From JBIYSM02 sp044759095 (GTDB lineage: Bacteria; Bacillota; Bacilli; Brevibacillales; Brevibacillaceae): DNA of 54,102 nt. Where the stretch lies: positions 1 to 54,102 of the forward strand of contig NZ_JBIYSM020000033.1 in assembly GCF_044759095.2 (NCBI RefSeq), written 5' to 3'. The notes beneath the pieces are model-generated. The model saw nothing but the letters and a program-made list of their open reading frames with translations. It did no database searches and was not told the DNA's origin. The translations under genes were made by a program, and so were the position numbers. Of this stretch, positions 53,881-54,102 are shown piece after piece (positions within the stretch are counted from its first letter, which is position 1; every line of letters starts with the position of its first letter).

Positions 53881-54102
53881 CCTGAAAAATTCCTGGGGTA
53901 AGTCAAAAACAAAAGGAATTCAGCTCTCTAAATGGAAGTAGTTGTTGACGAGGCAATACATCCAAAAAGAGGGACTGAATTCCTTTCTTCATAAAGAAAT
54001 TCAACAGTGCTCCTCGAAAATCCTATTTGAGGTGAGCGATTATGTTAAAACTTCGTAACGAGCAAATCACATTGTGGGATACCCTTCTCCCTGAACCAAT
54101 CC
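53881..54102 (+). mobile_element. Left end of an insertion sequence (partial)
   Basis: The IS starts with CCTGAAAAAT, matching the inverted right end at 127-136. Inside, AAAGGAATTCAG (53912-53923) and CTGAATTCCTTT (53974-53985) form a 12-bp inverted repeat upstream of the transposase. It could be a terminator or operator that limits transposase expression from outside promoters, and TTTC follows the second arm. The element runs off the window. Confidence 0.65.
54042..54102 (+). CDS. Transposase, N-terminal fragment
   Basis: ATG 54042 follows GAGGTG by seven bases and encodes MLKLRNEQITLWDTLLPEP before the window ends. An N-terminus with LWDxLLPE is typical of IS1182/ISNCY-like transposases of Firmicutes; 20 residues are not enough to be certain. 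The ORF has the same orientation as the C-terminal fragment at 1-51. Confidence 0.6.
   Translation, partial: MLKLRNEQITLWDTLLPEPI

Noticed and set aside
1..54102. CRISPR array, rRNA, tRNA or prophage
   Set aside because: The only tandem repeat is the two-copy 128-bp unit at 53.6 kb, which has no spacers. No cloverleaf, rRNA core or phage structural gene was seen.
1..54102. 54-kb composite transposon bounded by two IS copies in direct orientation
   Set aside because: The cargo is ordinary core chromosome (fabI, surE, cheW, sigma factor). Repeats at the ends are better explained as contig boundaries, and no target duplication can be seen.

Overview
The window looks like core chromosome of a Gram-positive endospore former of the Brevibacillus/Paenibacillaceae type. 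The evidence is strong AGGAGG ribosome sites, frequent GTG and TTG starts, moderately GC-rich codon use, an ECF sigma/anti-sigma pair, a RacA-like protein, and partial synteny with the Bacillus subtilis yjb-yjc region (yjcG, yjcF, yjcD, fabI). The genus is an inference. No rRNA, tRNA, CRISPR array or prophage was recognised. Both window ends lie in what appears to be the same insertion sequence: a transposase C-terminus at 1-51 and a transposase N-terminus at 54042-54102. Each is embedded in half of a REP-like hairpin element whose intact copy sits at 25513-25606. Such repeats are typical contig boundaries.

Layout. 0.3-8 kb: a small membrane protein, yjcG-like 2H phosphoesterase, yjcF-like acetyltransferase, PHP phosphoesterase, YugN-like protein, MBL hydrolase, a CNNM/CBS transporter with a structured leader, and a yjcD-like helicase. 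8-17 kb: fabI, ZIP transporter, RacA-like protein, HD-GYP protein, TerC, MocR regulator with AzlC/AzlD exporter, CheW. 17-22 kb: a minus-strand cluster of surE, thpR and three unknown proteins, then a subtilase and a TerB-like protein. 22-25.5 kb: SgrR-like regulator divergent from an MFS exporter. 25.6-29.5 kb: a TrpXYZ-type ABC importer with two lipoprotein binding proteins. 29.7-31.4 kb: a second CNNM/CBS transporter with an approximately 320-nt leader carrying intrinsic terminators. 31.5-35.1 kb: XPB-type helicase, ECF sigma factor and its anti-sigma. 35.2-39.3 kb: enoyl-CoA hydratase, thioesterase, a broken PPOX gene, a small multidrug-export protein and an ABC-2 exporter. 39.4-43.5 kb: SGNH esterase, MFS transporter, nucleotide-sugar-type epimerase, YtnP-like lactonase. 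44-48.4 kb: a 1417-residue GGDEF protein with degenerate kinase and ATPase regions. 48.4-53.4 kb: homoserine dehydrogenase family protein, FadH-like reductase, a frameshifted 3-hydroxyisobutyrate dehydrogenase family gene, and two small hypothetical genes. 53.57-53.83 kb: a 128-bp structured tandem repeat.

The best leads for undescribed biology are the attenuated leader RNA in front of the 30.98-kb CNNM gene (31337-30980, minus), the smaller structured leader of its paralogue at 4.1 kb, the giant pseudokinase-pseudoATPase-GGDEF protein, the tandem structured repeat near the right end, and the REP-like element that an IS appears to have entered. Several proteins have lost catalytic residues (YjcG-like, HD-GYP, kinase/ATPase parts of the GGDEF protein), and two genes look broken (PPOX with internal deletion, dehydrogenase with one extra C). 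Everything here is read by eye from sequence. Family names rest on motif recognition, not on searches.
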